From assembly GCA_965277735.1 (NCBI GenBank), contig CBDIDO010000002.1:682001-746000 (forward strand): a stretch of DNA of 64,000 nucleotides. The letters are read 5' to 3'. Below are positions 43,118 to 52,763 of this stretch, piece by piece (the stretch's first letter is position 1; every line of letters begins with the position of its first letter). Source of the DNA: RH-AL1 sp965277735. Lineage in GTDB: Bacteria > Pseudomonadota > Alphaproteobacteria > Rhizobiales > Beijerinckiaceae. Both the position numbers and the translations under genes were made by a program. A model generated the notes under the pieces. The model was not told the DNA's origin and made no database searches. It worked only from the letters and a program-made list of their open reading frames with translations.

Positions 43118-43136
43118 TTCAAACTGAGACACTACC
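43118..43136 (-). repeat. Right terminal inverted repeat of the element
   Basis: The complement of this segment is GGTAGTGTCTCAGTTTGAA, identical to the left end over 19 bases. Confidence 0.88.
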
Positions 43137-43144
43137 TACCCAAA
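43137..43144. repeat. Right target-site duplication TACCCAAA
   Basis: An exact copy of 38529-38536, immediately outside the right end. It marks the insertion point about 95 bp upstream of the recA start. Confidence 0.85.
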
Positions 43145-43151
43145 CGTTCTC

Positions 43152-43179
43152 TTGCGGCCGAGAACAAATCATGTACATT
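43152..43179 (+). promoter_or_regulatory. Candidate recA promoter with LexA-like box
   Basis: TTGCGG (43152-43157) and TACATT (43174-43179) with 16 bp between could be the -35 and -10. Between and over the -10 lies GAAC-N7-GTAC (43162-43176), one base from the alphaproteobacterial SOS box GAAC-N7-GAAC. The box and promoter start only 8-18 bp after the element's target duplication. Confidence 0.45.
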
Positions 43180-43239
43180 GATTTGCACCCGACGCAATTG
43201 CGCGTTGCGACCACCCCGTGCCAGAAGGACGGTTCACCC

Positions 43240-44319
43240 ATGTCGAACGCCAATCTCCGCCTCGTGGAAGGACCGTCCGTGGACAAGACCAAGGCGCTCG
43301 ACGCGGCGTTGTCGCAGATCGAGCGGAGCTTCGGCAAAGGCTCGATCATGCGCCTGGGCAAGAACCAGAAGGCGGTCGAGATCGAGACCGTGCCGACGGG
43401 GTCGCTCGGGCTCGACATCGCGCTCGGCGTCGGCGGCCTGCCGCGCGGCCGCGTCATCGAGATCTACGGGCCGGAATCGTCGGGCAAGACCACGTTGACC
43501 CTGCACGTCATCGCCGAGGCGCAGAAGCGCGGCGGCGTCTGCGCCTTCGTCGACGCCGAGCACGCGCTCGACCCGATCTACGCCCGCAAGCTCGGCGTCA
43601 ATCTCGAGGATCTCCTGATCTCGCAGCCGGACACCGGCGAGCAGGCGCTCGAGATCACCGATACGCTGGTGCGCTCCGGCGCCATCGACGTGCTGGTCAT
43701 CGATTCGGTCGCGGCGCTGACGCCCCGCGCGGAAATCGACGGCGAGATGGGCGACAGCCAGCCGGGCCTGCAGGCGCGCCTGATGAGTCAGGCGCTGCGC
43801 AAGCTCACCGCCTCGATCTCGCGCTCGCAGACGATGGTGATCTTCATCAACCAGATCCGCATGAAGATCGGCGTCATGTACGGCTCGCCCGAGACGACGA
43901 CGGGCGGCAACGCGCTGAAGTTCTACGCCTCCGTCCGTCTCGACATCCGCCGCATCGGCTCGATCAAGGATCGCGAGGAGGTCATCGGCAACCAGACCCG
44001 CGTCAAGGTCGTCAAGAACAAGGTGGCGCCGCCGTTCAAGCAGGTCGAGTTCGACATCATGTACGGCGAGGGCGTGTCGAAGATGGGCGAGCTCGTCGAT
44101 CTCGGCGTCAAGGCCGGCGTCGTCGAGAAGTCGGGCGCCTGGTTCTCCTTCGATTCGCAACGCCTCGGCCAGGGTCGCGAGAACGCCAAGGCGTTTCTCA
44201 AGGCGAACCCACCGCTGGCGGAGCGCATCGAGAAGGCGATCCGCGAGAACTCCGGCCTCATCGCCGAACGCATCCTCGATCAGGCCGAGGCCGAGCCCGA
44301 GGACGGCGACGAGGGCTAG
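43240..44319 (+). CDS. recA: Recombinase RecA
   Basis: A 359-residue recombinase that forms ATP-dependent filaments on single-stranded DNA for homologous recombination and SOS induction. Walker A is GPESSGKTT (residues 77-85); Walker B is LVIDSVAAL; MAW-type loop QALRKLTASISRSQTMVIFINQIRMKIGVMYGSPETTTGGNALKFYAS carries the DNA-binding L2. The acidic tail EAEPEDGDEG is present. The ATG at 43240 (MSNANLRLVEG) follows AAGGA at a good distance; a further upstream ATG at 43171 lies inside the SOS box region and is unlikely. Confidence 0.96.
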   Translation: MSNANLRLVEGPSVDKTKALDAALSQIERSFGKGSIMRLGKNQKAVEIETVPTGSLGLDIALGVGGLPRGRVIEIYGPESSGKTTLTLHVIAEAQKRGGVCAFVDAEHALDPIYARKLGVNLEDLLISQPDTGEQALEITDTLVRSGAIDVLVIDSVAALTPRAEIDGEMGDSQPGLQARLMSQALRKLTASISRSQTMVIFINQIRMKIGVMYGSPETTTGGNALKFYASVRLDIRRIGSIKDREEVIGNQTRVKVVKNKVAPPFKQVEFDIMYGEGVSKMGELVDLGVKAGVVEKSGAWFSFDSQRLGQGRENAKAFLKANPPLAERIEKAIRENSGLIAERILDQAEAEPEDGDEG

Positions 44320-44323
44320 CCCT

Positions 44324-44457
44324 CGTCGTTCCGGGGCGAGCGCAGCGAGATCCCGGAACCGGTGTGCGCGAACGTTTCCCCTTGCGGATCCCCACATCCT
44401 CGAACTTTGAAAAACACCGGTTCCGGGTTCGGCTTCGCCGCCCCGGAATGACGACGG
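44324..44457. repeat. Long imperfect inverted repeat, dispersed-repeat type, after recA
   Basis: The left arm (44324-44365, CGTCGTTCCGGGGCGAG...GGAACCGGTGT) and right arm (44414-44457, ACACCGGTTCCGGG...CCCCGGAATGACGACGG) are imperfect complements around a loop of about 48 bp. CCGGAATGACG-type palindromes are common dispersed intergenic repeats in this order. It also lies where a recA terminator is expected, between convergent genes. Confidence 0.7.
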
Positions 44458-44458
44458 C

Positions 44459-46630
44459 TCAGTTCAAGACTGCCGAGCCCGGCTGACGCGCCGGGCTCAC
44501 CATCTCGCGCAGCGCCGGCCGGTTCGGCGTGATGTCGTCCATGACGAGCGCGTTGATCGCGCAGATGAACGAGGACAGCCGGTAGCCGTCGTGGCGCGAC
44601 AACGCGTTGTCGAAGGCACGGATATTCCAGAACGGATCGTTGGCGCCGGTGATCGGCGCGCTGCCGGCGAGCGGCAGGCCGTGCAGGAAGCGCACGGTCG
44701 GCATGCCCTGCCCCTTTGCGCCTGGGGTCGCCGGGGCGAGGTCGGCGCTGTCCCAGAAGAGCCCGTCCTGGTCGGCGCGCCCGGCGCGGGCGCGCATCAG
44801 CCAATGGTCCGTCGCCGGGCAGTCGAGCGGCGCATCGGCGAGCGTGGCATAGGGGTTGTGGTGCTCGGCGCCGAAGGTGCGCAGGCCGAGCATCTCATGC
44901 GTGGTGCCGAACGGCGCCGCCGACGGCAACGCGTCGGCGAGCACGCCGGCCGGCGGCCGCGGCGGGTCGAGATTGCCGATCGTGTGCGTGTCCTCGACGT
45001 TCGAGGCCTGGAACGGAAAGGTCGCGGCGAGCAATGACAGCGCGCGAATCGGCACCGTCAGCAGCGACGCTCCGATGCCTGGCGGCGGATAGGCCATGCA
45101 GCTCTCGCCGCGCGGCTGGCGATGCTCGAGCCGCGCCGCAACGCGGTCGAGATAGGCGGCGCCGGGCCTGAAATCGAGCTTGAAGGTCGGAAACAGATCG
45201 TGCGTGGCGAAGTCGTAGTCGACGCCGGTCGTGAACATGTCGTCGGTATGCGCGAGGCCGATGCGGATCAGCTCGCGCGCCCGCTTGAACCGGTCGTCGA
45301 CGTCGAGGCCGATCCAGGCGCAATCGCCCGGCCGTAGGCCGCCCGGCGGAAAAGCCAGCGCCGAGGTCACCGACACGATGACCGGCCGCTGCTCCGGCAC
45401 GAAGTCGTCGCCCTTGGCCCCCGAATCCGACGCGCCGGTACGCTCCGCCTCGCGCTGATCAACCTCCCGCTGGATGTCGGTCCACTTGCGCGCCTCGGCG
45501 GCGGGGTTGAGCAGCACGACGAGATCGCCGAGCGGCGGCGGGATCAGCGTCCCCGGCTGGTGCCGATCGACGGCCCGCAGCAGCTCGTCCTTGAGCCCGG
45601 TGGCGAGCATGTCGCCGCCGAGGCTGTGGCCGATGACGATCATCTTGTTGCCCGCGCCACCCGCAGCGAGCACCCCCTCGATCGAGCGCAAGGCCGAGAC
45701 GGCCGAAGGCGCGATCGTCTCGGCGACGGGCTTGCGGTCGAACAGGGTCGAGCCGGCCGACAGGCTCGCCAGCGCCCCGCCGAACCTCTCGCCGAAGGAC
45801 TGCTTGAGCCAGCGCTCGTCGACGCGGGCGCCGCGCCAGCCGACATAGATCGCCGTCACCTTCGTCGCGCAGTCGCGCCGCAGACTTGTGCAGCGCTCGG
45901 CAAGGAAGCGCGCGGCGTGGGCGGCGTAGAGGCGCGCGTCCGCCACGTCCTGGTCGCCGATCGAGGCATCGTGGCGCCAGCCGTGAATGAAGACGAGGAC
46001 GTAATTCGTGCCCGTGCGCAGGCGCTGCTGCAGCGCGTCGAGCTGGCTGATCACCGGATGCACCTGCGCCATCGTCGTGCCGCCGGCGTGCATCGCGGCC
46101 TCCATCGCGTGCTTCAGCATCGCCGAGTCGATGGCCGTGTCGCGCCCATCCTCGTCGGCGACCAGCGCGTAGGGCTCGCCGTTCTCCTTGAACTCGAGGA
46201 AGCCGAGCGTGAAGTCGATCGCCGCCCCGCCCGGCCGCCGTGCCGGGATGACATGGCGCTGGATCGCACAGCGCAGCTTGGTCGCGAAGGACCCGTCGGC
46301 GGCCACGGCCGCGGTCTCGTCGTTGGTCAGATCGTGCCAGCCGTCGCCTTCCACCGCCGCGCCGGCGCCGAGCGCGGCAAGGCCGCGATCCGCGATCGCG
46401 GTCCAGCCGTGCGCGAGCCCGTCCGCGCAGACCGGCGCGCTCGGGTCGAGGTTGCGGTAGGCGCGGTCCTGCGGGGTCGCGACGACGACATAGTTAAAGA
46501 AGAGCAGGCCGAAGGCCAGCAGCAGCGTGCCGAACAGCGCGGTCGAGATCAGCTTGACGAGGCGCGTCCACGCGCGCCAGGCGCGGCGGAGGAGGCCAGC
46601 ATGTGGCCGCACCTTCTCTTCGCCCGTCAT
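44459..46630 (-). CDS. Membrane-anchored alpha/beta-hydrolase-fold protein (serine hydrolase-like)
   Basis: A 723-residue protein with one N-terminal membrane helix (about residues 26-50, LISTALFGTLLLAFGLLFFNYVVV). The hydrolase core has the oxyanion segment LVFIHGWRHDASIGDQD and nucleophile elbow MIVIGHSLGGDMLATGL with Ser. The rest has no motif I recognise: a 200-residue N-terminal extension and a long C-terminal part (TEHHNPYATLADAPLDCPATDHW-like region). The core resembles lipases acting on large lipids. It is followed by recA on the other strand and lies 86 bp after the export-lipoprotein gene. Substrate unknown. Confidence 0.65.
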   Translation of the reverse strand: MTGEEKVRPHAGLLRRAWRAWTRLVKLISTALFGTLLLAFGLLFFNYVVVATPQDRAYRNLDPSAPVCADGLAHGWTAIADRGLAALGAGAAVEGDGWHDLTNDETAAVAADGSFATKLRCAIQRHVIPARRPGGAAIDFTLGFLEFKENGEPYALVADEDGRDTAIDSAMLKHAMEAAMHAGGTTMAQVHPVISQLDALQQRLRTGTNYVLVFIHGWRHDASIGDQDVADARLYAAHAARFLAERCTSLRRDCATKVTAIYVGWRGARVDERWLKQSFGERFGGALASLSAGSTLFDRKPVAETIAPSAVSALRSIEGVLAAGGAGNKMIVIGHSLGGDMLATGLKDELLRAVDRHQPGTLIPPPLGDLVVLLNPAAEARKWTDIQREVDQREAERTGASDSGAKGDDFVPEQRPVIVSVTSALAFPPGGLRPGDCAWIGLDVDDRFKRARELIRIGLAHTDDMFTTGVDYDFATHDLFPTFKLDFRPGAAYLDRVAARLEHRQPRGESCMAYPPPGIGASLLTVPIRALSLLAATFPFQASNVEDTHTIGNLDPPRPPAGVLADALPSAAPFGTTHEMLGLRTFGAEHHNPYATLADAPLDCPATDHWLMRARAGRADQDGLFWDSADLAPATPGAKGQGMPTVRFLHGLPLAGSAPITGANDPFWNIRAFDNALSRHDGYRLSSFICAINALVMDDITPNRPALREMVSPARQPGSAVLN

Positions 46631-46716
46631 CCGGTCGCCTCCCGTGCGCGATCCCCCTCCGTGGGGATCAGCTTGGGTTCGCGTCGGGCGGCTCGACGGT
46701 TACGCCGCCGGTCCGC

Positions 46717-48015
46717 TCAAGGTGCGGCGCCGGTCGCCGCTGGCGTCACCGGGGTCGAGGGAGCCGTCGCCGCCGGCGCCTGCGCGCTGATCACGCCGGT
46801 CGCCGAGTTGACGCTGTTCGTGCGCAGGATCTGCGCCGCGACGAGGCCCTGTCCGGCCGGCGCTTCGAGCGCGGAAACCAGCGAGAACAGCTTCTGCAGG
46901 TCGCTGAACGGCGAGTTCGAGACGTAGATGATGTCCTTGTCATGCACCGCGAATCGCCGGGCGCGGAACAGGGATTCCGGCTCGCGCATGTTGATGAGAT
47001 AGACGACGGGCACGAGGTTCAGCGCGGCCTGGGCAGGGGTGATGCCGGGATAGCCGCGCGCGATCGCGACCGGCTCGTAACGCAGCACGAAGACGCCTTC
47101 GGGGTCGGCGCGCTCGTCGACGAGACCCTGCGCCTTGCCGATCGCCTCCTCGAGCGAGATGCCGACCGCATCGAAATTGACGACAGCGTTGTAAAGCGTC
47201 GCGCCGACGGCCGTGAAGGTGAGGGGGTAGCGCACGACGGTGATCGTGTCGCCTGGCCGAGCGAAGATGTTCTCTTTCGGCGAGTTGATGAGCGTCTGAT
47301 AGGGCACGCGCAGCGTCTTGTTGCCGCGCGAAAGCTCGATGAAGCTCTCGTAGGCCGGCGCCCGGATGCCGCCGGCATCGGCGATGACGTCGAGCAGGCG
47401 ATCGCCGCGCGCCGAGAGCGGCACGCGAGCGGCATTGTTCACCTCGCCCGTCACCGTCGCGCTCGTCGACACGTTCTTCGACAGCGTGACGACGATCTGC
47501 GGCTCGATGGCCTTGCCGGTCAGCTTCTGGACGATCTCTTTTTCAACCTGCGGCGTCGTCCGGCCGACGACGTTGACGCGGCCGGCGTAGGGCACGGTGA
47601 TCGAGCCGTCCTGCTGCACGACCTGCGGCGGTAGCTCCGCCGTATGCGAGCCGGTCTGCTGGTCCGAGGACGTCGGCTGCGAGAACAGGCCGCCACCGGC
47701 CGCCTCGAAGATCGTGACGGTCAAGGTGTCGCCGACGCCGACGACCTGCTCGAGCGCGGAGCGATAGTCGCCGAACCGCCCATAGAGGCTCGGCCCCGGG
47801 AACTTGGCCAGATGCTGAATCGCGAAGTCCGAGATCGGCACGAGCAGGTAGGGCGCGTTCGCCTGCGCGCCCTGGTCGATCACAGCGCTCCTGGAAGGTC
47901 CGGGCGACGGGACGGTCGAGCAGCCGGCGAGCGCCAGCGCCCCGACCAACGCCAAAGCACCGACACCCGCAAAGGCCCGTGCCCCGAGGCTCCCTTGCCG
48001 TCGGCGAAACAACAT
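46717..48015 (-). CDS. Polysaccharide biosynthesis/export outer-membrane lipoprotein (Wza/GumB-like)
   Basis: A 432-residue lipoprotein. The signal sequence ends in the lipobox LALAGC with lipid-attached Cys32. A Poly_export domain follows (LEQVVGVGDTLTVTIFEAAGG, GSITVPYAGRVNVVGRTTPQVEKEIVQKLTGKAIEPQIVVTLSKN), then SLBB-type units (RGDRLLDVIADAGGIRAP, KENIFARPGDTITVVR, KDIIYVSNSPFSDLQKL). Such proteins form the outer-membrane channel for capsule or exopolysaccharide. The ATG at 48015 has AAAGGA upstream. No glycosyltransferase or Wzc gene is next to it. Confidence 0.9.
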   Translation of the reverse strand: MLFRRRQGSLGARAFAGVGALALVGALALAGCSTVPSPGPSRSAVIDQGAQANAPYLLVPISDFAIQHLAKFPGPSLYGRFGDYRSALEQVVGVGDTLTVTIFEAAGGGLFSQPTSSDQQTGSHTAELPPQVVQQDGSITVPYAGRVNVVGRTTPQVEKEIVQKLTGKAIEPQIVVTLSKNVSTSATVTGEVNNAARVPLSARGDRLLDVIADAGGIRAPAYESFIELSRGNKTLRVPYQTLINSPKENIFARPGDTITVVRYPLTFTAVGATLYNAVVNFDAVGISLEEAIGKAQGLVDERADPEGVFVLRYEPVAIARGYPGITPAQAALNLVPVVYLINMREPESLFRARRFAVHDKDIIYVSNSPFSDLQKLFSLVSALEAPAGQGLVAAQILRTNSVNSATGVISAQAPAATAPSTPVTPAATGAAP

Positions 48016-48207
48016 CGCTATCCTTTTCGGGTCGTTCGAACGCCTGCGCGAGCCGACCATTACCGCTCGAAGTTACCGCATTATGAGTGCCTTCGAAATC
48101 GCGGTCGGGCCATCGGCCGGCCAGCGTGGCTTTCTTGCAACCAAGCCGGCGCCGGCACGTATCCCTCCGTCCGCGCTTCCGCAGCCCCGCATCCAACAGG
48201 AAACCGC

Positions 48208-49191
48208 ATGCTCGCCGCTCTCGTCTCACTCGTCGTCGTCCTTCTGCTCCTCTGCGGCGGCCTCGCCGCCTTCGCGGCCTGGACGGCATCGCGGGTCGAG
48301 GCAGCGGTGCCGCCGATCGGCGCGTTCATCGAGGTCGACGGCACGCGCCTGCATTATCTCGACGAGGGCACGGGACAGCCGATCGTGCTCGTGCACGGGC
48401 TCGCGGCGCAGATGCAGCATCTCACCTACGCCCTGCGCGAGCGCCTGCGCGGCCAGTACCGCGTGATCTTCGTCGACCGGCCCGGCGCCGGCTATTCCGA
48501 CCGCAAGCCCGGCGCCTCCGCGCGCCTGCCGGCGCAGGGCGACATGATCGCCGCGCTGATCCGCAAGCTCGGGCTGGATCGCCCGCTCGTCGTCGGCCAT
48601 TCGCTCGGCGGCGCCGTCTCGCTCGCGGCCGCACTCGACCATCCGGATGACGTCGGCGCCCTGGCGCTCGTCGCGCCGCTCACCCACACGCAGGCGGACG
48701 TGCCGGAGGCACTGAAGCGGCTCGCGGTCCCCTCACCGGTGATGCGCGGGATCATCGCCTGGACGCTGGCCGTGCCGATGACGATCATCGGCGGCAAAGC
48801 GTCGCTCGCCCAGGTGTTCTCCCCGGCCGCCATCCCGGATGATTTCGGCGTCCGCGGCGGCGGCCTGCTTGGGTTGCGGCCCAAGGCTTTCTACGCGGCC
48901 TCGTCCGACATGGGCGCCGTACGCGACGATCTCGACGACATGGCGAAGCGCTACCCCGGCCTGCGCATGCCGGTCGGCATCTTGTTCGGGACCGCCGACA
49001 ATATCTTGAGGATCGAGGTGCAGGGCGAGCCGATGGTCGCCGCGGTGCCAGGCCTCGTCCTCGATATCGTCGAAGACGACGGCCACATGCTGCCGGTCAC
49101 CGCCGTGGAGCGCACCGCGCGTTTCATCGAGGGCATGGCCGGCAAGATCCAGCGCGGCGCACCGGCGACGACCAGCCCCGCCAGCGTCTGA
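48208..49191 (+). CDS. Membrane-anchored alpha/beta-fold hydrolase
   Basis: A 327-residue protein. An N-terminal signal/anchor helix (MLAALVSLVVVLLLLCGGLAAFAAWTA) precedes an alpha/beta hydrolase domain with IVLVHGLAAQMQHL, the nucleophile elbow VVGHSLGGAVSLAAAL (Ser), and the catalytic His in EDDGHMLPVTAVE; an Asp in LFGTADNIL completes the triad. AGGAAA lies before the ATG at 48208. It is divergent from the export-lipoprotein gene. Substrate unknown. Confidence 0.82.
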   Translation: MLAALVSLVVVLLLLCGGLAAFAAWTASRVEAAVPPIGAFIEVDGTRLHYLDEGTGQPIVLVHGLAAQMQHLTYALRERLRGQYRVIFVDRPGAGYSDRKPGASARLPAQGDMIAALIRKLGLDRPLVVGHSLGGAVSLAAALDHPDDVGALALVAPLTHTQADVPEALKRLAVPSPVMRGIIAWTLAVPMTIIGGKASLAQVFSPAAIPDDFGVRGGGLLGLRPKAFYAASSDMGAVRDDLDDMAKRYPGLRMPVGILFGTADNILRIEVQGEPMVAAVPGLVLDIVEDDGHMLPVTAVERTARFIEGMAGKIQRGAPATTSPASV

Positions 49192-49201
49192 CCTTCATAC
49201 C

Positions 49202-49223
49202 GGCGCCCGGGAAACCCGGCGCC
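49202..49223 (+). terminator. Hairpin terminator after the hydrolase gene
   Basis: The stem GGCGCCCGGG / CCCGGCGCC (one bulged C, AAA loop) begins 11 bp after the stop and is followed by TTCCCTT. It separates the hydrolase from the fatty-acid operon. Confidence 0.5.
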
Positions 49224-49381
49224 TTCCCTTACGTGACCGACCCGACCGGCGTGGCGTTCCGACGAAAAAGGGAATTTTCCGCCCTTCCCTTCCCGGCACC
49301 ACAGCGCTATCTACCCTGCCGTATACGTGAACCTCATCTAGTAAGCGGTATGGCTCAGCCTCCGCTTCTTTGCAGGGGACA

Positions 49382-51070
49382 ATGATGACGACATCGCTGG
49401 AGTTCCTGTCGGGCGCTGCCGAGACCAATGCTCCGGGCCTGACACTCTGGGCGCAGATCGTGCCGGAGCTGCTGGCGCGCGCAGCGACGCTCTACGGAAC
49501 ACGCCCCGCGATCCACTTCCTGGGCAGGCGCTGGACCTATGCCGAGGTGGCGGATGCCGTCGAGCATGTCGCCGCCGGCCTGCAGGCGCGCGGCATCGCC
49601 AAGGGCGACCGCGTCGGCCTCTGCCTGCCCAACACGCCGTTCTTCGTCGTCGCCTATTACGCGGCGCTGCGCATCGGCGCCGTCGTGGTCAACTACAATC
49701 CGCTCTACGTCGAGCGCGAGCTCGAGCATCAGATCAAGGATTCCGGCACCAGGCTGATGTTCGTGATCGACGTGCCCGAGGTGCACCGGAAGATCGCGGC
49801 CGTCGCCGAGCGGGCCGGGCTGGAAACGATCGTGCTGTGCCCGCTCGCCGAGGCGCTGCCGACGACGAAGGCCGCGCTCTATCGGCTGCTCAAGCGCAAG
49901 GCGATCGCCAAGGCGCCGGCCGACGGCCGGCACGTCGCCTATAGCGCGCTACTCGGCACGCGCTTGAAGCCGACGCCTGTCGAGATCGCGACGGGCGACA
50001 TCGCGGTGCTGCAGTACACCGGCGGCACGACCGGCGTGCCCAAGGGTGCGATGCTGACCCACGCCAACATCGTCGCCAATTGCGCGCAGAACGTCGCCTT
50101 CGACCCGGATCGCAAGATGGGGCAGGAGCGCGTGCTCGGCGTGCTGCCGCTGTTCCACGTCTTCGCGATGACGGTGGTGATGAACTATGCCGTCGAGATC
50201 GCCGCCGAGATGGTGCTGCTGCCGCGCTACGATCTGGCGACGACGCTGAAGACGCTGCTGAAGACCAAGCCGACGGTGTTTCCCGCCGTGCCGACGATCT
50301 ACGCGGCGATTTCCAAGCTCGCGGCGAAGGAGAAGCGCGATCTCTCCTGTATCGAACTGTGCATCTCCGGCGGCGCGCCGCTGCCGGCCGAGGTGGCCGA
50401 GCAGTTCCGCGCCCTGACCGGCGCAAGTCTCGTCGAAGGCTACGGCCTCACCGAGACGTCGCCCTGCGTCTCCTGCAACTCGCGGCACGGCGCCTCGAAG
50501 GACGGCTCGGTCGGCCGCCCGCTGCCGGGCACGATCGTCGAGATCCGCGATCCGATCACGCGCGCGCTGATGCCGACCGGCGAGAAGGGCGAGATCATCG
50601 TCCGCGGTCCGCAGGTGATGAAGGGCTATTGGCAGAAGCCCGACGCCACCGCCGACGTGCTCGACGAGCACGGGCTGCGCACCGGCGACATCGGCATTCT
50701 CGACGCCGACGGCTTCCTCTTCATCGTCGACCGCATCAAGGACGTGATCCTGTGCGGCGGCTACAATGTTTATCCCCGCGTGATCGAGGACGCGCTCTAC
50801 CAGCATCCCGCCGTCGCCGAGGCCGTCGTCATCGGCATCGCGGATTCCTATCGCGGCCAGGCGCCGAAGGCGTTCGTGACGCTGCGCGCCGGCGCTAGCG
50901 CGACGCCGGACGAGCTGCAGACCTTCCTGAAGGACTACGTCTCCAAGATCGAGCTGCCGAAGCTGATCGATATCCGCGACGCGCTACCGAAGACGGCCGT
51001 CGGCAAGCTCTCCAAGAAGGAGCTCGTCGCCGAGGAGAGCAGCAGGACGCCCGCGGGTGGCGCAGCGTGA
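49382..51070 (+). CDS. fadD: Long-chain fatty-acid-CoA ligase
   Basis: A 562-residue adenylate-forming enzyme that makes acyl-CoA from fatty acid, ATP and CoA. The phosphate loop YTGGTTGVPKGAMLTHANI lies at about residues 212-230, the A5 motif in EGYGLTETSP, the A7 motif LRTGDIGILDADGFLFIVDRIKDVI, and the A10 Lys in LPKTAVGKLSKKEL near the C-terminus. AGGGG precedes the ATG pair at 49382/49385. It is the first gene of a coupled beta-oxidation operon and its stop overlaps the MerR start (TGATG). Confidence 0.93.
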   Translation: MMTTSLEFLSGAAETNAPGLTLWAQIVPELLARAATLYGTRPAIHFLGRRWTYAEVADAVEHVAAGLQARGIAKGDRVGLCLPNTPFFVVAYYAALRIGAVVVNYNPLYVERELEHQIKDSGTRLMFVIDVPEVHRKIAAVAERAGLETIVLCPLAEALPTTKAALYRLLKRKAIAKAPADGRHVAYSALLGTRLKPTPVEIATGDIAVLQYTGGTTGVPKGAMLTHANIVANCAQNVAFDPDRKMGQERVLGVLPLFHVFAMTVVMNYAVEIAAEMVLLPRYDLATTLKTLLKTKPTVFPAVPTIYAAISKLAAKEKRDLSCIELCISGGAPLPAEVAEQFRALTGASLVEGYGLTETSPCVSCNSRHGASKDGSVGRPLPGTIVEIRDPITRALMPTGEKGEIIVRGPQVMKGYWQKPDATADVLDEHGLRTGDIGILDADGFLFIVDRIKDVILCGGYNVYPRVIEDALYQHPAVAEAVVIGIADSYRGQAPKAFVTLRAGASATPDELQTFLKDYVSKIELPKLIDIRDALPKTAVGKLSKKELVAEESSRTPAGGAA

Positions 51071-51573
51071 TGGACGCGCCCGAGCCCATCCTGTTGGAGG
51101 CCAGACCGTCATCGAGCGCAGCGAGCGGCGTGCGCGACAGGACGTTCGTCATGGTGACCGATCTCGCGCGCGAACTCGGCATCACGGCGCGGGCGCTGCG
51201 CTTCTACGAGGACAAGGGACTGATCCAGCCGCACCGCGTGGGCGCGACGCGGATCTACACGGCGCGCGAGCGGGCGCGCATGATCCTTGTTCTGCGCGGC
51301 AAGCGGCTCGGCTTCTCGCTGCGCGAGATCAAGGACTATCTCGACCTCTACGACGTCGACCCGAAGCAGGTGACGCAGACGCGTGCCCTGCTCGATCGCA
51401 TCGCCCAGCGACGCGTCGAGCTTATCGACAAGCGCAACGCCATCGTCGAGGCCCTGGATGGCCTCGACGACCTCGAACGCGACGCGAGCGCCCATCTCGC
51501 GAAGGCCGACGCCAGGAACGGCAGGGCCAAAGCCATCGCAAAGCCCATGGCGAAGACCGTCGCCAAGGCCTGA
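51070..51573 (+). CDS. MerR-family regulator of the fatty-acid operon
   Basis: A 167-residue regulator. The MerR-type winged HTH is FVMVTDLARELGITARALRFYEDKGLIQPHRVGATRIYTARERARMILVLRGKRLGFSLREIKDYLDLYD, followed by a dimerisation helix (QTRALLDRIAQRRVELIDKRNAIVEAL) and a basic Ala/Lys tail. No metal-binding Cys pair is visible, so it is not a metal sensor. Its position inside the fadD-fadA-fadB-fadE operon suggests it responds to acyl-CoA or a fatty acid and controls the operon; this is inference. The start overlaps fadD by one base. Confidence 0.88.
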   Translation: MDAPEPILLEARPSSSAASGVRDRTFVMVTDLARELGITARALRFYEDKGLIQPHRVGATRIYTARERARMILVLRGKRLGFSLREIKDYLDLYDVDPKQVTQTRALLDRIAQRRVELIDKRNAIVEALDGLDDLERDASAHLAKADARNGRAKAIAKPMAKTVAKA

Positions 51574-51626
51574 ACGCCACCACTGATCTTGATCGCCGTG
51601 CCCGGCACGGTTGGAAAGGAAGCGAC

Positions 51627-52762
<1,136 letters not shown>

Positions 52763-52763
<1 letters not shown>

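Larger units (their letters stand above)
38537..43136. mobile_element. 4.6 kb IS1-family-like transposable element with passenger genes
   Basis: The ends are a 19 bp perfect inverted repeat, GGTAGTGTCTCAGTTTGAA at 38537-38555 and its complement at 43118-43136, flanked by the exact 8 bp duplication TACCCAAA. The ends fit the known IS1 family pattern GG-nnn-TG. Inside are one DDE transposase (40646-41536), an AAA+ ATPase, a KGG-type small protein and several unknown genes. IS1 itself is under 1 kb; longer single-frame members (ISMhu11 group) are known. Base composition of the ATPase and the 251-codon gene is clearly AT-richer than the host. The intact ends and duplication suggest a fairly recent insertion. 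Confidence 0.85.
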
